Source: Flavobacterium sp. (GTDB lineage Bacteria > Bacteroidota > Bacteroidia > Flavobacteriales > Flavobacteriaceae). From it: a stretch of DNA of 64,000 bases. The translations under genes were made by a program, and so were the position numbers. Shown piece after piece: positions 36,704-45,665 of this stretch; position 1 is the stretch's first letter, and every line of letters begins with the position of its first letter. Location: assembly GCA_014379405.1 (NCBI GenBank), contig JACMLU010000006.1, positions 1 through 64,000 on the forward strand, in the 5' to 3' direction. The notes under the pieces are model-generated. The model worked only from the letters and a program-made list of their open reading frames with translations, did not search any database and was not told the origin of the DNA.

Positions 36704-37786
36704 ATGACGAAAATGCAAGAATATACATTCAATAATTTTGTTTATAAAAGAAATGAAAACTCAAAAATAATTGTAGAACATAATGTTCAAAAACCAGAAT
36801 CTATTTTTAAGTTTTATGCTATAAATGAATATAGTGTTGATGCTTTTACAAATAGTTATTTTTATGCTTCACATCCATATGACCTAAATGATTTTTTAGA
36901 TAGTAGTCCATTTCTTTTTTGGACGTCTAAACCTCTTGACTTCCATTATTATGAAAGTTTTTTAGGATTTCTTTACACAGAAAACCAAGAAGAGTTAAAA
37001 AAGTTTTATGAAGATGATATTAGTAGAGAAAGTTTGTGTAAAGGATATATGTCCCTGTTTTGGGAGGTTTTGTCAAATAAAATTGGTGTTGTATCTATGA
37101 CTGCAAAAGAAAACAACCCATTAATGTGGCCTCATTATACACAAGAAAAAGGTTTTCAAATAAAATTCAAAACCGAAGATATTGAACAAAATATAGAAAA
37201 GAATATTAGAAATGAAAACGGCAATAATGAATATTTAGGTTTCATTCCGACCAATTATACAAAGGATTTAGTCCCAATTGACATTAGTAATTTTCCAAAT
37301 ATGAAAATTCCACTATATTATATAACAAATATTAAGTCAATTAATTGGAATTATGAATGTGAATGGAGATTTCTTTTAAGTAAAGAAAATATGGGAGTTC
37401 CCTACAGCAAAACTGGATTATCAGGACGAGAAGATTATTTCGTAAAAAAAGAAAATAGATTTGCATACTACGATAAAAATCTAGTTCAAGAAATTACATT
37501 AGGAATGAATTTCTTCAATACTACAGAATATCAAATAACTATGCTTGACGAAAAAAACATTCAAGTTAAATTAAAGGCTAATTGGAATTTCGAGAGTCAA
37601 AAAAAATTATTGAACTTCGTATTTGAAAACTTAAAAGATAAACTTTATTATTCTGGAGTTAAATATGAAATTAATGTCAACGATGATTATTGTCTTATTC
37701 GTACAAAAGAAAAATTGGAAATTGAACGAAAAGATGAAATAACATTTGTTTTGACTAGAACTAATATTTTGATTAAAATGCTGTAA
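36704..37786 (+). CDS. DUF2971 domain protein
   Basis: A 360-residue protein with the hallmarks of DUF2971: FKFYAINEYSVDAFTNSYFY near the start, LWEV and VVSMTAKENNPLMWPHYTQE (the conserved W.HY), and NYECEWRFLLS. The function of the family is unknown; it is often found as a single cargo gene in islands and near defence genes. ATG 36704 is preferred to an upstream in-frame TTG (36683) inside a flanking repeat. It is very AT-rich compared with its neighbours, and short inverted words lie on both sides (36685-36693 and 37793-37801), consistent with acquisition as a cassette. Confidence 0.75.
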   Translation: MTKMQEYTFNNFVYKRNENSKIIVEHNVQKPESIFKFYAINEYSVDAFTNSYFYASHPYDLNDFLDSSPFLFWTSKPLDFHYYESFLGFLYTENQEELKKFYEDDISRESLCKGYMSLFWEVLSNKIGVVSMTAKENNPLMWPHYTQEKGFQIKFKTEDIEQNIEKNIRNENGNNEYLGFIPTNYTKDLVPIDISNFPNMKIPLYYITNIKSINWNYECEWRFLLSKENMGVPYSKTGLSGREDYFVKKENRFAYYDKNLVQEITLGMNFFNTTEYQITMLDEKNIQVKLKANWNFESQKKLLNFVFENLKDKLYYSGVKYEINVNDDYCLIRTKEKLEIERKDEITFVLTRTNILIKML

Positions 37787-37792
37787 AAATTA

Positions 37793-37865
37793 CTAGCCAC
37801 CACCCCCCCGCTCGTGAACACAAACAAAATAAAAAATAAAGGAATTACAAAATTTGTACGAGCGG
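37793..37865. repeat. Cassette-end-like inverted repeats after the DUF2971 gene
   Basis: CTAGCCACC (37793-37801) is, with one mismatch, the inverse of GGTGGCAAG (36685-36693) before the gene. Then CCGCTCGT (37808-37815) pairs with ACGAGCGG (37858-37865), followed by GACGCTCGC. The two sets bracket the gene. Confidence 0.5.
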
Positions 37866-37901
37866 GACGCTCGCACTAGCTGTGTAAACTATACTCAAAA
37901 A

Positions 37902-37923
37902 ATCCCGCCTTTCCAGACGGGAT
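37902..37923 (-). terminator. Terminator of the glucosidase gene
   Basis: ATCCCG..CT pairs with AG..CGGGAT (37902-37923). On the minus strand TTTTTTGAG follows directly. It lies 27 bases downstream of the glucosidase stop. Confidence 0.8.
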
Positions 37924-37949
37924 ATTGAATTTAGTATAATCGAAATACT

Positions 37950-40571
37950 TTAATTATTTTCCAATTCCAGAATTAGGTTAGCAATAAGTGCTGTCCATCC
38001 CGTTTGATGCGAAGCACCCAATCCTTTGCCATTGTCTCCATCAAAAAATTCATAAAACAAGTGCTCGTTTCTGAAATGCTCATCTTTAGCAAAATGGTTT
38101 TCTTCGTCATCCGAATGGTATTGGAATTTACCCTCGGCATTTCGTTCAAAAAGTTTGATTAATCGTTTGCTCAATTCATTGGCTATTTCATTTAGGTTCA
38201 GTTTGTTTTTAGAGCCCGTTGGAAATTCATATAGATAAGTAGGCCCGTAAAAAGTATAATATTTGCGCAAGGATTGAATAATCATATAATTCAAAGGCAA
38301 CCAAATAGGCCCTCGCCAGTTGGAGTTTCCGCCAAACATATTCGAACGACTTTCGCCTGGTTCGTATTGAATTCGATGACTACCGTGGTGTTCAAATACA
38401 AAAGGATTTTCTTTGTGGAATTTGGACAAAGAACGAATTCCATAGTCCGAAAGAAACTCATTTTCATCCAGCAAACGTATCAACAGGTGTTCCAATCTAA
38501 AACCACGCATAATGGAAAACAGGTAATTCCCATCGGTATTGGCTTCTTCTATATTAGAAATCAAGGAAGCCAAATCAGGTCGTGACCGAACAATTTCGGC
38601 AGCCCTGACTTTGAATTTCTTCAATTCTTCGAACATGTCCATGTGGATGATTTCCACGGCAAATAATGGTATGATTCCCACTAAGGAGCGTACTCTCAAA
38701 CGATCCGTGACACCACTTGACATTTCGACAACATCATAATAAAAATTGTCTTGATCGTCCCAAAGCGAAATGTCTTTTTTCCCAATATGGTGCATTGCCC
38801 AAGCAATATTTAGAAAATGCCTAAAGAATTTTGCGGCAGATTCTTCATAAATTATGTTGGTTTTTGACAATTCCAGTGACATGTGCAACATGTTTAAGGA
38901 GAACATTGCCATCCAACTTGTGGCATCGGCTTGTTGCATTCTTTTGATCCCTTCGGGCATATGATTGCGGTCGAAAACTCCAATGTTGTCCAATCCCAAG
39001 AATCCACCTTCAAATAAATCGGTACCGCTAGTATCTTTTTGGTTGACCCACCAAGTAAAATTGATGAGCAGTTTTTGAAATGCTTTTTCCAAAAATGCCG
39101 TATCCGCTTTGCCTGTTCGTTGTTTGTCTTTTTCATAAACCGTCCAAACGGCCCAAGAATGCACCGGAGGATTCACATCGCTAAAATTCCATTCGTAAGC
39201 AGGAATTTGTCCGTTGGGATGCATATAACTTTCTTGAAGGACTAACAAGAGTTGTTCTTTGGCAAAATAAGGGTCGATTTCTACAAAGGAAACCATGTGA
39301 AAAGCCAAATCCCAGGCGGCGTACCAAGGATATTCCCATTTGTCAGGCATAGAAATCACATGACGATTGGTGAGGTGTTGCCAACTCCAATTTCTCAAAT
39401 TCGAACGGCTGGCTTGATTTTCACCGGGACCACCAAAAAGCCATTTAAAAACATCATTGTAATAGAATTGCTTCGTCCATAACAAACCTGAAAAGGCCTT
39501 TCTTGCTATGGCTTGTTGGTCCTCGGGAATCTTATTTTTTATAATTTCACCATAAAATTCTTCACATTCTTTTATTCTTTGGTCAAAAACAGTGTCAAAA
39601 TCATTCCATGGATTTTCTAGTTTGCTTTTGCTAAGGCGTACTTTTACACTTTTTTCTTCTCCTGCTTTAAGTTTGAAATGGTGCCAGATAGCCAGTCTTG
39701 ATCCGTTTTTCTCTGGATTTACAGTTGGTTTTCCATTTACTACATGTTCGTTGATGCCATCTTTTACGTAGTCTGACTCGTTTGGATAATTATAAATACG
39801 TTGGTTGTTGGTTTCGTTTTCACAAAATAATTGCTCCCCATTTTGATGATAAAAATAATAACGACCGTTTCTCGTACTTCGAGATTGCACACAATTGTCC
39901 GCAATGGTTTTCATGTTTGGCCTGCTGTGCCGCTTGTTGTGTTTCCAGAAATTTCTATACCAAAGGTGTGGAAGTACATGGATTTCAGCCGTATTTTTTC
40001 CTCTGTTTACAACAGTGATTTTCATCAATATATCGTCAATATCGGCTTTGGAATATTCAATAAAACAATCAAAATAAACATTATCCTTAAAACTGTTAGA
40101 GTCTAACAATTCGAATTCGGGTTCCTCTCGACTTCGTTTGTTTTTAGATACTAAATCCCCATAAGGAAATTCATTTTGAGTATATTTATAAAGGTATTTA
40201 TTGTAGGAATGTGAAGGAGTCGAAACTTGATGAAAATAGAGTTCTTTCACGTCTTCACCGTGATTTCCTTGATTGTTGGTAAGACCAAAAAGGCGTTCCT
40301 TTAAAATTGGATCTTTTCCGTTCCAAAAAGCAGGAGCCAAACACAAAATCTCACGAGAGTCACAAAAACCACCAATCCCTTCTTCTCCCCATCGGTAGGC
40401 ATTACTTCGCGCTTTGTCATGGTCAATAAATTCCCATGCCTCTCCATGCTCACTGTAATCCTCACGAACGGTTCCCCATTGTCTTTCGGCCAAATAAGGA
40501 CCCCATTTTTTCCAATTTCTGTAGTTGTCAGAAACGGCTAATCTTTCTGTTTCTGAATTGGTTTGCCTCAT
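37950..40571 (-). CDS. Glucosidase-like glycoside hydrolase (GH63/MGH1-like)
   Basis: An 873-residue protein without a signal peptide. It begins MRQTNSETERLAVSDNYRNW and continues with KKWGPYLAERQWGTVREDYS, a start typical of the GH63-like glucosidases related to mannosylglycerate hydrolase. The (alpha/alpha)6 barrel region has the conserved WYAAWDLAFH, EWNFSDVNPP, GPIWLPLNYM and GASHQTGWTALIA. The acidic catalytic pair is probably within WDLAFH and the C-terminal GDNGKGLGASHQTGW region. Substrate unknown. It is followed by a terminator. Confidence 0.85.
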   Translation of the reverse strand: MRQTNSETERLAVSDNYRNWKKWGPYLAERQWGTVREDYSEHGEAWEFIDHDKARSNAYRWGEEGIGGFCDSREILCLAPAFWNGKDPILKERLFGLTNNQGNHGEDVKELYFHQVSTPSHSYNKYLYKYTQNEFPYGDLVSKNKRSREEPEFELLDSNSFKDNVYFDCFIEYSKADIDDILMKITVVNRGKNTAEIHVLPHLWYRNFWKHNKRHSRPNMKTIADNCVQSRSTRNGRYYFYHQNGEQLFCENETNNQRIYNYPNESDYVKDGINEHVVNGKPTVNPEKNGSRLAIWHHFKLKAGEEKSVKVRLSKSKLENPWNDFDTVFDQRIKECEEFYGEIIKNKIPEDQQAIARKAFSGLLWTKQFYYNDVFKWLFGGPGENQASRSNLRNWSWQHLTNRHVISMPDKWEYPWYAAWDLAFHMVSFVEIDPYFAKEQLLLVLQESYMHPNGQIPAYEWNFSDVNPPVHSWAVWTVYEKDKQRTGKADTAFLEKAFQKLLINFTWWVNQKDTSGTDLFEGGFLGLDNIGVFDRNHMPEGIKRMQQADATSWMAMFSLNMLHMSLELSKTNIIYEESAAKFFRHFLNIAWAMHHIGKKDISLWDDQDNFYYDVVEMSSGVTDRLRVRSLVGIIPLFAVEIIHMDMFEELKKFKVRAAEIVRSRPDLASLISNIEEANTDGNYLFSIMRGFRLEHLLIRLLDENEFLSDYGIRSLSKFHKENPFVFEHHGSHRIQYEPGESRSNMFGGNSNWRGPIWLPLNYMIIQSLRKYYTFYGPTYLYEFPTGSKNKLNLNEIANELSKRLIKLFERNAEGKFQYHSDDEENHFAKDEHFRNEHLFYEFFDGDNGKGLGASHQTGWTALIANLILELENN

Positions 40572-40959
40572 ATAATTTTCAAGTTAATTGTATTAAAAAA
40601 TTAGAAAACCCTATTTTAAAAAATTAATTTTTAAATATGGGTTTATAGTGGTCATTAGTAAAAATAATACTTTTTTTTACAATTGCATATTCTTCAGGAA
40701 AGTATTGTCTAATTGTTGGTATTGCGATAATTATTATAGTATTTCATAAAAAAGCGAATACTTTTTTAACAAACTACTATTGTACTAATTCTAAATAAAA
40801 CTGATCCTCCTGCAAATAAAGCCAATCTATGGATAAAAAAAATAGCATTAAACATCTAGAACTTCTAGTGAAACTTTGCCTATCTTTCATTTTAAAAACA
40901 CAGCACGTTGAATTAAAAATGACGAACTTTGAAAGTAAAATTTTAAACATCAAAACAAA
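40572..40959. other. Divergent intergenic region with nothing certain in it
   Basis: This AT-rich gap separates the minus-strand glucosidase from the DUF2721 gene. A 60-residue plus-strand frame (40829-41011) overlaps the DUF2721 start and has no protein-like features. I see no RNA gene. Confidence 0.5.
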
Positions 40960-41364
40960 ATGGTTGTACACATTGAAACACCTGCCTTACTATTCTCAGC
41001 TACTTCATTAATTTTACTCGCTTATACCAATCGATTTCTAACCATTGCCACTATCATTCGAGGTTTAAAAAAAGCCTACAAAGAGAAAGAAAACAGTATG
41101 GTTTTATTGGAAATAAAAAACCTCAACTTGCGTTTAACACTCATTCGTTATATGCAAATGGCTGGAGTTTTGAGTTTATTCCTGTCGGTATTCACGATGT
41201 TATTATTGTTTTTAGATCAACAGGTTTTCGGTGTTTATCTATTTGGGCTGAGCTTGCTGAGTTTGCTTATTTCATTGGGTTTGTCGTTTTGGGAAATCAA
41301 TATTTCTGTTGGCGCTCTTCGCGTCCATTTGAGTGATTTGGTAGAGAAAAAAGAAGTGAAATAA
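40960..41364 (+). CDS. DUF2721 family membrane protein
   Basis: A 134-residue protein with three hydrophobic segments (about 8-25, 63-85, 90-112): ALLFSATSLILLAYTNRFLT and RYMQMAGVLSLFLSVFTMLL match the DUF2721 pattern. Function unknown. ATG at 40960 begins the conserved N-terminus. Confidence 0.8.
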   Translation: MVVHIETPALLFSATSLILLAYTNRFLTIATIIRGLKKAYKEKENSMVLLEIKNLNLRLTLIRYMQMAGVLSLFLSVFTMLLLFLDQQVFGVYLFGLSLLSLLISLGLSFWEINISVGALRVHLSDLVEKKEVK

Positions 41365-41453
41365 ACACTCTTCTAGCGAAAAGTAAAAAGAATTCACCCA
41401 ACAATTAAACCCTTTTATAAAATCTAAGTCCAACTTTTATAGCCCTTTAGATT

Positions 41454-42845
41454 ATGGATAAAAACACTCTTTGGTCCTTGCGACTCGGATATTCGGCAAA
41501 ACAAGCAAAAACTATCGAAAAAATAGGCTTGAAAAAGTTCTTGGAACAATCTTTTGCCACAAAAGTTGATTTTAAAATTCCAGAATTTTTGGATGACAGT
41601 CCAAAATCATTCCAAGAATTAAAAGAAATTCGAAAAACGTTGATTGCGGCAAATCCCGAAGCCAAAAAGGAAATGCAAAAAAAAGAAATACAGACTTCGG
41701 CTGCAATGAAGGCTTGGTGGATTGATAAAATGGTGGATTCAGCATTTCCGCTTCGCGAAAAAATGACTTGTTTTTGGCACAATCATTATGTTTCCACTTT
41801 CCAAAAAGTAAAAGTAAATTACTGGATTTTTCAGCACAATCAAATTCTTAGGGAGAATGCTTTTGGCAATTTCAAAACCTTGACCAAGAAAATCATTCAA
41901 AGCAATGCAATGGTGCGTTATCTGGACAATGTTGACAACCGAAAAGACAAACTCAACGAAAACTTGAGTCGGGAATTACTCGAACTTTTCACTCTGGGCA
42001 TCGGTAATTATACAGAACAAGACATCAAAAACGGGGCAAAAGGTCTCGCGGGATTGGGTATTGGCGAAGAAAGCGCGATTTACAGAAAAGTTTTTGAAGA
42101 CAATGAAAGTTTCGTCTATTTTGGACAAAAAGGGAATTTTAAAGTCGATGAAATGATTGACATCATTTTCGAACAGCCCAACATTCCGTATTTGATTACC
42201 CGAAAAATATTGAAATGGTTCATTTACGACAATCCCAAAGAAGAATTGGTGCGTTACTATGGCGATTATTTCAAGAAAGTGGATTTTGAAATCAAACCAC
42301 TCCTGACCAAAATTTTCACCGAAGAGTTTACCAAAAACAATGCGGGTTTCAAAATTAAAAACCCATTGGAATACAGTTTGCAATTAATGGACGAACTCAA
42401 TGTTGCCAATCCCAATGCAAAATTAATCGCTTTTTTTATCAAGGAGCAAGGAATGGACTTGTTCAACCAGCCCAACGTAAAAGGTTGGGACGGTGGAAAT
42501 TCTTGGCTTACCTCGCAAATTTTCCTGCAACGAAACAACACCGCGGACTTGCTTTGCAACGGAAAAAACATAAGCCGAGCAAAGAAAGAAAATGAGAACA
42601 TGATGATGAAACAAAAACCAAACAAAGAATTGAACGTAAAACTTAATTGGGACAAGGAAGGAAACAACAAGGAAATTATTGCCGAACTTAAAAACCGATT
42701 GCTTTTTCAAACCGATGAAGCCGACCAACAAGATTTTGAAAAAATACTAAAATACGATTTCGACAGCAAAACCGAAGGTTCGGAAAATGCCGTGATGCGA
42801 TTGTTTAATTTTATGGTAAAAACCCCCGAATTTCAACTCATTTAA
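41454..42845 (+). CDS. DUF1800 domain protein
   Basis: A 463-residue protein of the DUF1800 family: LRLGYSAKQAKTIEKIG, FPLREKMTCFWHNHYVSTFQ (the conserved WHNHF), LNENLSRELLELFTLGIGNY and FNQPNVKGWDGGNSW. DUF1800 and DUF1501 genes form pairs in many Bacteroidota and Planctomycetes; the role is unknown. It precedes the DUF1501 gene by 10 bases, in the same operon. Confidence 0.9.
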   Translation: MDKNTLWSLRLGYSAKQAKTIEKIGLKKFLEQSFATKVDFKIPEFLDDSPKSFQELKEIRKTLIAANPEAKKEMQKKEIQTSAAMKAWWIDKMVDSAFPLREKMTCFWHNHYVSTFQKVKVNYWIFQHNQILRENAFGNFKTLTKKIIQSNAMVRYLDNVDNRKDKLNENLSRELLELFTLGIGNYTEQDIKNGAKGLAGLGIGEESAIYRKVFEDNESFVYFGQKGNFKVDEMIDIIFEQPNIPYLITRKILKWFIYDNPKEELVRYYGDYFKKVDFEIKPLLTKIFTEEFTKNNAGFKIKNPLEYSLQLMDELNVANPNAKLIAFFIKEQGMDLFNQPNVKGWDGGNSWLTSQIFLQRNNTADLLCNGKNISRAKKENENMMMKQKPNKELNVKLNWDKEGNNKEIIAELKNRLLFQTDEADQQDFEKILKYDFDSKTEGSENAVMRLFNFMVKTPEFQLI

Positions 42846-42855
42846 TTCCACTATT

Positions 42856-44025
42856 ATGAACAGAAGAAATTTTTTAGCCCTCACGGGAACATTCACGGGC
42901 GGTTCACTTTTATTGCCTGATTTTTTATACTCTTTTGGATCCCAAAATAATTTGGTTTTGGGCGAACAATGCGTGGTTTTCGTTCAATTGAATGGTGGAA
43001 ACGACGGACTGAACACCTTTATCCCTTTTGACGACGCACTTTATCATGAATTGCGTCCAAAGATTTCCCTTTCGAAAACCGAAGTCTTGAATTCATCAAA
43101 AGGAATGGCTTTTCATCCTGCTTTGAAAGGATTTGCGACCATGCAACAGAGCGGCGATTTGGCTGTGATACAAAACGTGGGTTATCCAAATCCAGTTCGT
43201 TCCCATTTCAGAAGTCAGGAAATTTGGCAAACCGCTCCAACCAATCAGGAATATTTAAGTGATGGATGGCTGGGTCGTTATCTGGATTTACAATGCAAGG
43301 AACATCAGCCCACAGCTGGAATTAACATAGATTCTATTGACAATTTGGCATTGAAAGGAGAAGAACCAAACTCGATTACCGTAAAAGACCCAAACCGATT
43401 CAAAACCAAAAGCAAAGCCGAAAACGACGATCAATTATCGGACAATCCTCAACTGGATTTTGTTAGAAAAGTAGCCAATTCAGTGGTTGAAGGTTCTGAT
43501 GACATTCAGAAAGCATTGGTAAAATCAGCTGCTTCAGACGTTGTTTATCCCAAAACTGGTTTGGCAAAAAACCTCGAATGGATTTCGAAATTGATAAAAG
43601 GAAACTTGAATTCTAAAGTTTATTATACATCGTTGGGCGGTTTTGACACACACGATAATCAACTTGCCATCCACAAAAATAAATTGACGGAACTCAACGA
43701 TGCCGTTTACAGTTTCTATGAAGATTTGAAAAAATCGCAACAATTACAAAATGTAACTATTGTTGTTTTCTCTGAATTTGGCCGTCGTGTAAAAGACAAC
43801 GGACGAGGAACCGATCACGGAACAGCAGCTCCAATGTTTGTTATAGGAGGAAATAACCGTGGAAAAATTATTGGAAACAATCCCAATCTTTCGGATTTAG
43901 ATAATGGCGATTTGAAACACGAGATTGATTTCAGGAGTGTTTATGCTTCGATTTTGAAAAATAAATTGAATTTTGACTACTCCCAAATTGGAATACGAAA
44001 CAAAGCTTTGGAAGGACTGTTCTAA
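42856..44025 (+). CDS. DUF1501 domain protein with a Tat-like signal
   Basis: A 389-residue protein starting MNRRNFLALTGTFTGGSLLL, a twin-arginine type signal. The body is the DUF1501 alkaline-phosphatase-like fold: VFVQLNGGNDGLNTFIPFDD, VRSHFRSQEIWQT, YYTSLGGFDTHDNQ, VFSEFGRRVKDNGRGTDHGT. Metal ligands of the fold are visible in these blocks. It is probably exported folded by Tat and acts with the DUF1800 partner. Confidence 0.9.
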   Translation: MNRRNFLALTGTFTGGSLLLPDFLYSFGSQNNLVLGEQCVVFVQLNGGNDGLNTFIPFDDALYHELRPKISLSKTEVLNSSKGMAFHPALKGFATMQQSGDLAVIQNVGYPNPVRSHFRSQEIWQTAPTNQEYLSDGWLGRYLDLQCKEHQPTAGINIDSIDNLALKGEEPNSITVKDPNRFKTKSKAENDDQLSDNPQLDFVRKVANSVVEGSDDIQKALVKSAASDVVYPKTGLAKNLEWISKLIKGNLNSKVYYTSLGGFDTHDNQLAIHKNKLTELNDAVYSFYEDLKKSQQLQNVTIVVFSEFGRRVKDNGRGTDHGTAAPMFVIGGNNRGKIIGNNPNLSDLDNGDLKHEIDFRSVYASILKNKLNFDYSQIGIRNKALEGLF

Positions 44026-44098
44026 AAAAATTAAAGATTTCTATCATTCAAATCACAACTATAACCTATTTTTATACCTCATTTAAAAATAAAACAAA

Positions 44099-44329
44099 AT
44101 GTTTGATATTTCATTGACAGAATGGGTAGGTTATTTGGCATCGTTGGTATTGATGGTTTCATTTTTAATGAAAAATATTAATACTTTAAGAATAGTAAAT
44201 TCAACCGGATGCCTATTATTTGTGGCTTATGGCTTTATGTTGGCAACATCTTGGCCAATAATTATTACTAATGCCTTCATATTAGGAGTCAATATCTTTT
44301 ACTTAACCAAACATTTTCGAACGAATTGA
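44099..44329 (+). CDS. Small YgjV-like membrane protein
   Basis: A 76-residue protein with three hydrophobic segments (about 8-25, 35-50, 53-68): WVGYLASLVLMVSFLMKNIN, LRIVNSTGCLLFVAYGFML, INAFILGVNIFYLTKHF. The pattern NTLRIVNSTG..FV.YG is like the YgjV/PQ-loop small transporters. The function is unknown. It is a single gene. Confidence 0.75.
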   Translation: MFDISLTEWVGYLASLVLMVSFLMKNINTLRIVNSTGCLLFVAYGFMLATSWPIIITNAFILGVNIFYLTKHFRTN

Positions 44330-44398
44330 TTTTTTAAAATATTTTTTAAAGAGAAAAGCAAAGATGGAAATCTTCGTTTTTCTCTTTATTTTTGTGAT

Positions 44399-45001
44399 AT
44401 GAATTCACTTTTTCAATCGGAACCATTAGTTTTAAATTTGCCAGATGCAGAAATAGTCTATTATCCCCATTTTTTTGACAAAAAAGAGGCTGATACTATT
44501 TTTGAACAATTAAAAAATGAAATACCTTGGCAACAGGATAATATTCGGGTTTATGGAAAAACACATCCACAACCTCGATTGACGGCTTTGTTCGGAAACG
44601 AAGGAAAACCCTATTCCTATTCGAATATAAAAATGCAGCCAAATCCCTGGAACCCGATTTTGCAAAAAATAAAATCATACATTGAAGGTGTTTCCGACAC
44701 GAATTTCACCACAGTGTTGCTCAATCTGTATCGTGACGGAAAAGACAGCAACGGTTGGCACGCCGACAATGAAAAGGAATTGGGCAGCAATCCCATAATT
44801 GCATCGGTTAGCTTTGGAGCAGAAAGAGTTTTTCAACTAAAACACAATTCAATTCCAAATCTCAAACAAAACATTTTGCTAGAACACGGCAGTTTACTTT
44901 TAATGAAAGGGACTACACAACATTTCTGGAAACATCAAATTCCGAAAACGTCAAAACCCATTGGATCCCGAATAAATCTAACATTTCGAATTATTCAATA
45001 A
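44399..45001 (+). CDS. AlkB-like 2-oxoglutarate- and iron-dependent dioxygenase
   Basis: A 200-residue AlkB-family enzyme (oxidative dealkylation of 1-methyladenine and 3-methylcytosine in DNA). Ligands H121-A-D123 and H179 bind iron; R191 and R197 in RINLTFR bind 2-oxoglutarate. QPRLTALFGNEGKPYSYSNI is the nucleotide-recognition lid, of the ALKBH2/3-like type. Its ATG follows a TATTTTTG box (44387-44394) by only four bases, so it may be leaderless. Confidence 0.9.
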   Translation: MNSLFQSEPLVLNLPDAEIVYYPHFFDKKEADTIFEQLKNEIPWQQDNIRVYGKTHPQPRLTALFGNEGKPYSYSNIKMQPNPWNPILQKIKSYIEGVSDTNFTTVLLNLYRDGKDSNGWHADNEKELGSNPIIASVSFGAERVFQLKHNSIPNLKQNILLEHGSLLLMKGTTQHFWKHQIPKTSKPIGSRINLTFRIIQ

Positions 45002-45250
45002 CAAATCTTTACAGTTTTACACATTTTAGAATAGAATAGGCAATTTATAAACCTATCTTTAAAAGAAAAATAGAATATTAAATTTAATAATTCATTAAAT
45101 TTAATAGTCGAAAAACAACACTCAACTAAAAACAGTAAAAAAAAGTCCCTTTTGGTAAGAAGTAATTATTTTTTTTATTAATATTGGGAATATATTTGAA
45201 ATCAAATTTAACAATCATCAATCCCTAATACCTGAATTAATTTTCACCTA

Positions 45251-45529
45251 ATGAAAAAGAGTAGTCACAAAGAATTAACATGGGAGCAAACAGAAAAACT
45301 TGTTACGTTTGCCTTGGAGGAAAAAAATCCTTTTGAAATCATAAAGAAAGAATTTGGTTTAGCCGAAAAAGAGGTTCTTGAAATTATGAAAAAGAAGATG
45401 CCCGCAGAGAAATTTGAAATGTGGAAAAAGAAAGCTGCTGCCAGTAAGCCTAAACCAAAACCTCTTAAAATAGACGATTTTGACGAAGATTTAGACGGCA
45501 AATATTACATAAAAAACAAACTCGATTAA
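45251..45529 (+). CDS. DUF2805 (TIGR03643-like) family protein
   Basis: A 92-residue basic protein. LTWEQTEKLVTFALEEKNPF is followed by EIIKKEFGLAEKEVLEIMKK and KMPAEKFEMWKKKA, an HTH-like domain of the DUF2805 type, then a Lys/Pro-rich linker and an acidic tail. The role is unknown; it may bind nucleic acid. Confidence 0.75.
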   Translation: MKKSSHKELTWEQTEKLVTFALEEKNPFEIIKKEFGLAEKEVLEIMKKKMPAEKFEMWKKKAAASKPKPKPLKIDDFDEDLDGKYYIKNKLD

Positions 45530-45551
45530 TATTCTCGATTAAAATATTTAC

Positions 45552-45576
45552 AAACTCCTTTTTAGGAGTTTTTTTA
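45552..45576 (+). terminator. Terminator after the DUF2805 gene
   Basis: AAACTCCT/AGGAGTTT with a 4-base loop, followed by seven T. Confidence 0.85.
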
Positions 45577-45665
45577 TTCTATTTTTTTTCTTCGTGAATC
45601 TTTATAAACTATAACAAATACTGGGGTTCAAAGTCTATCAGGCTGAACAAAATAATTTATTGCAA

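Noticed and set aside
37950..40571. Frames on the opposite strand of the glucosidase gene
   Set aside because: They are shorter than the glucosidase, which shows continuous domain-level similarity, and have no signals of their own.
40829..41011. A 60-residue plus-strand frame overlapping the start of the DUF2721 gene
   Set aside because: It overlaps a better-supported gene in another frame by about 50 bases and has no family features.
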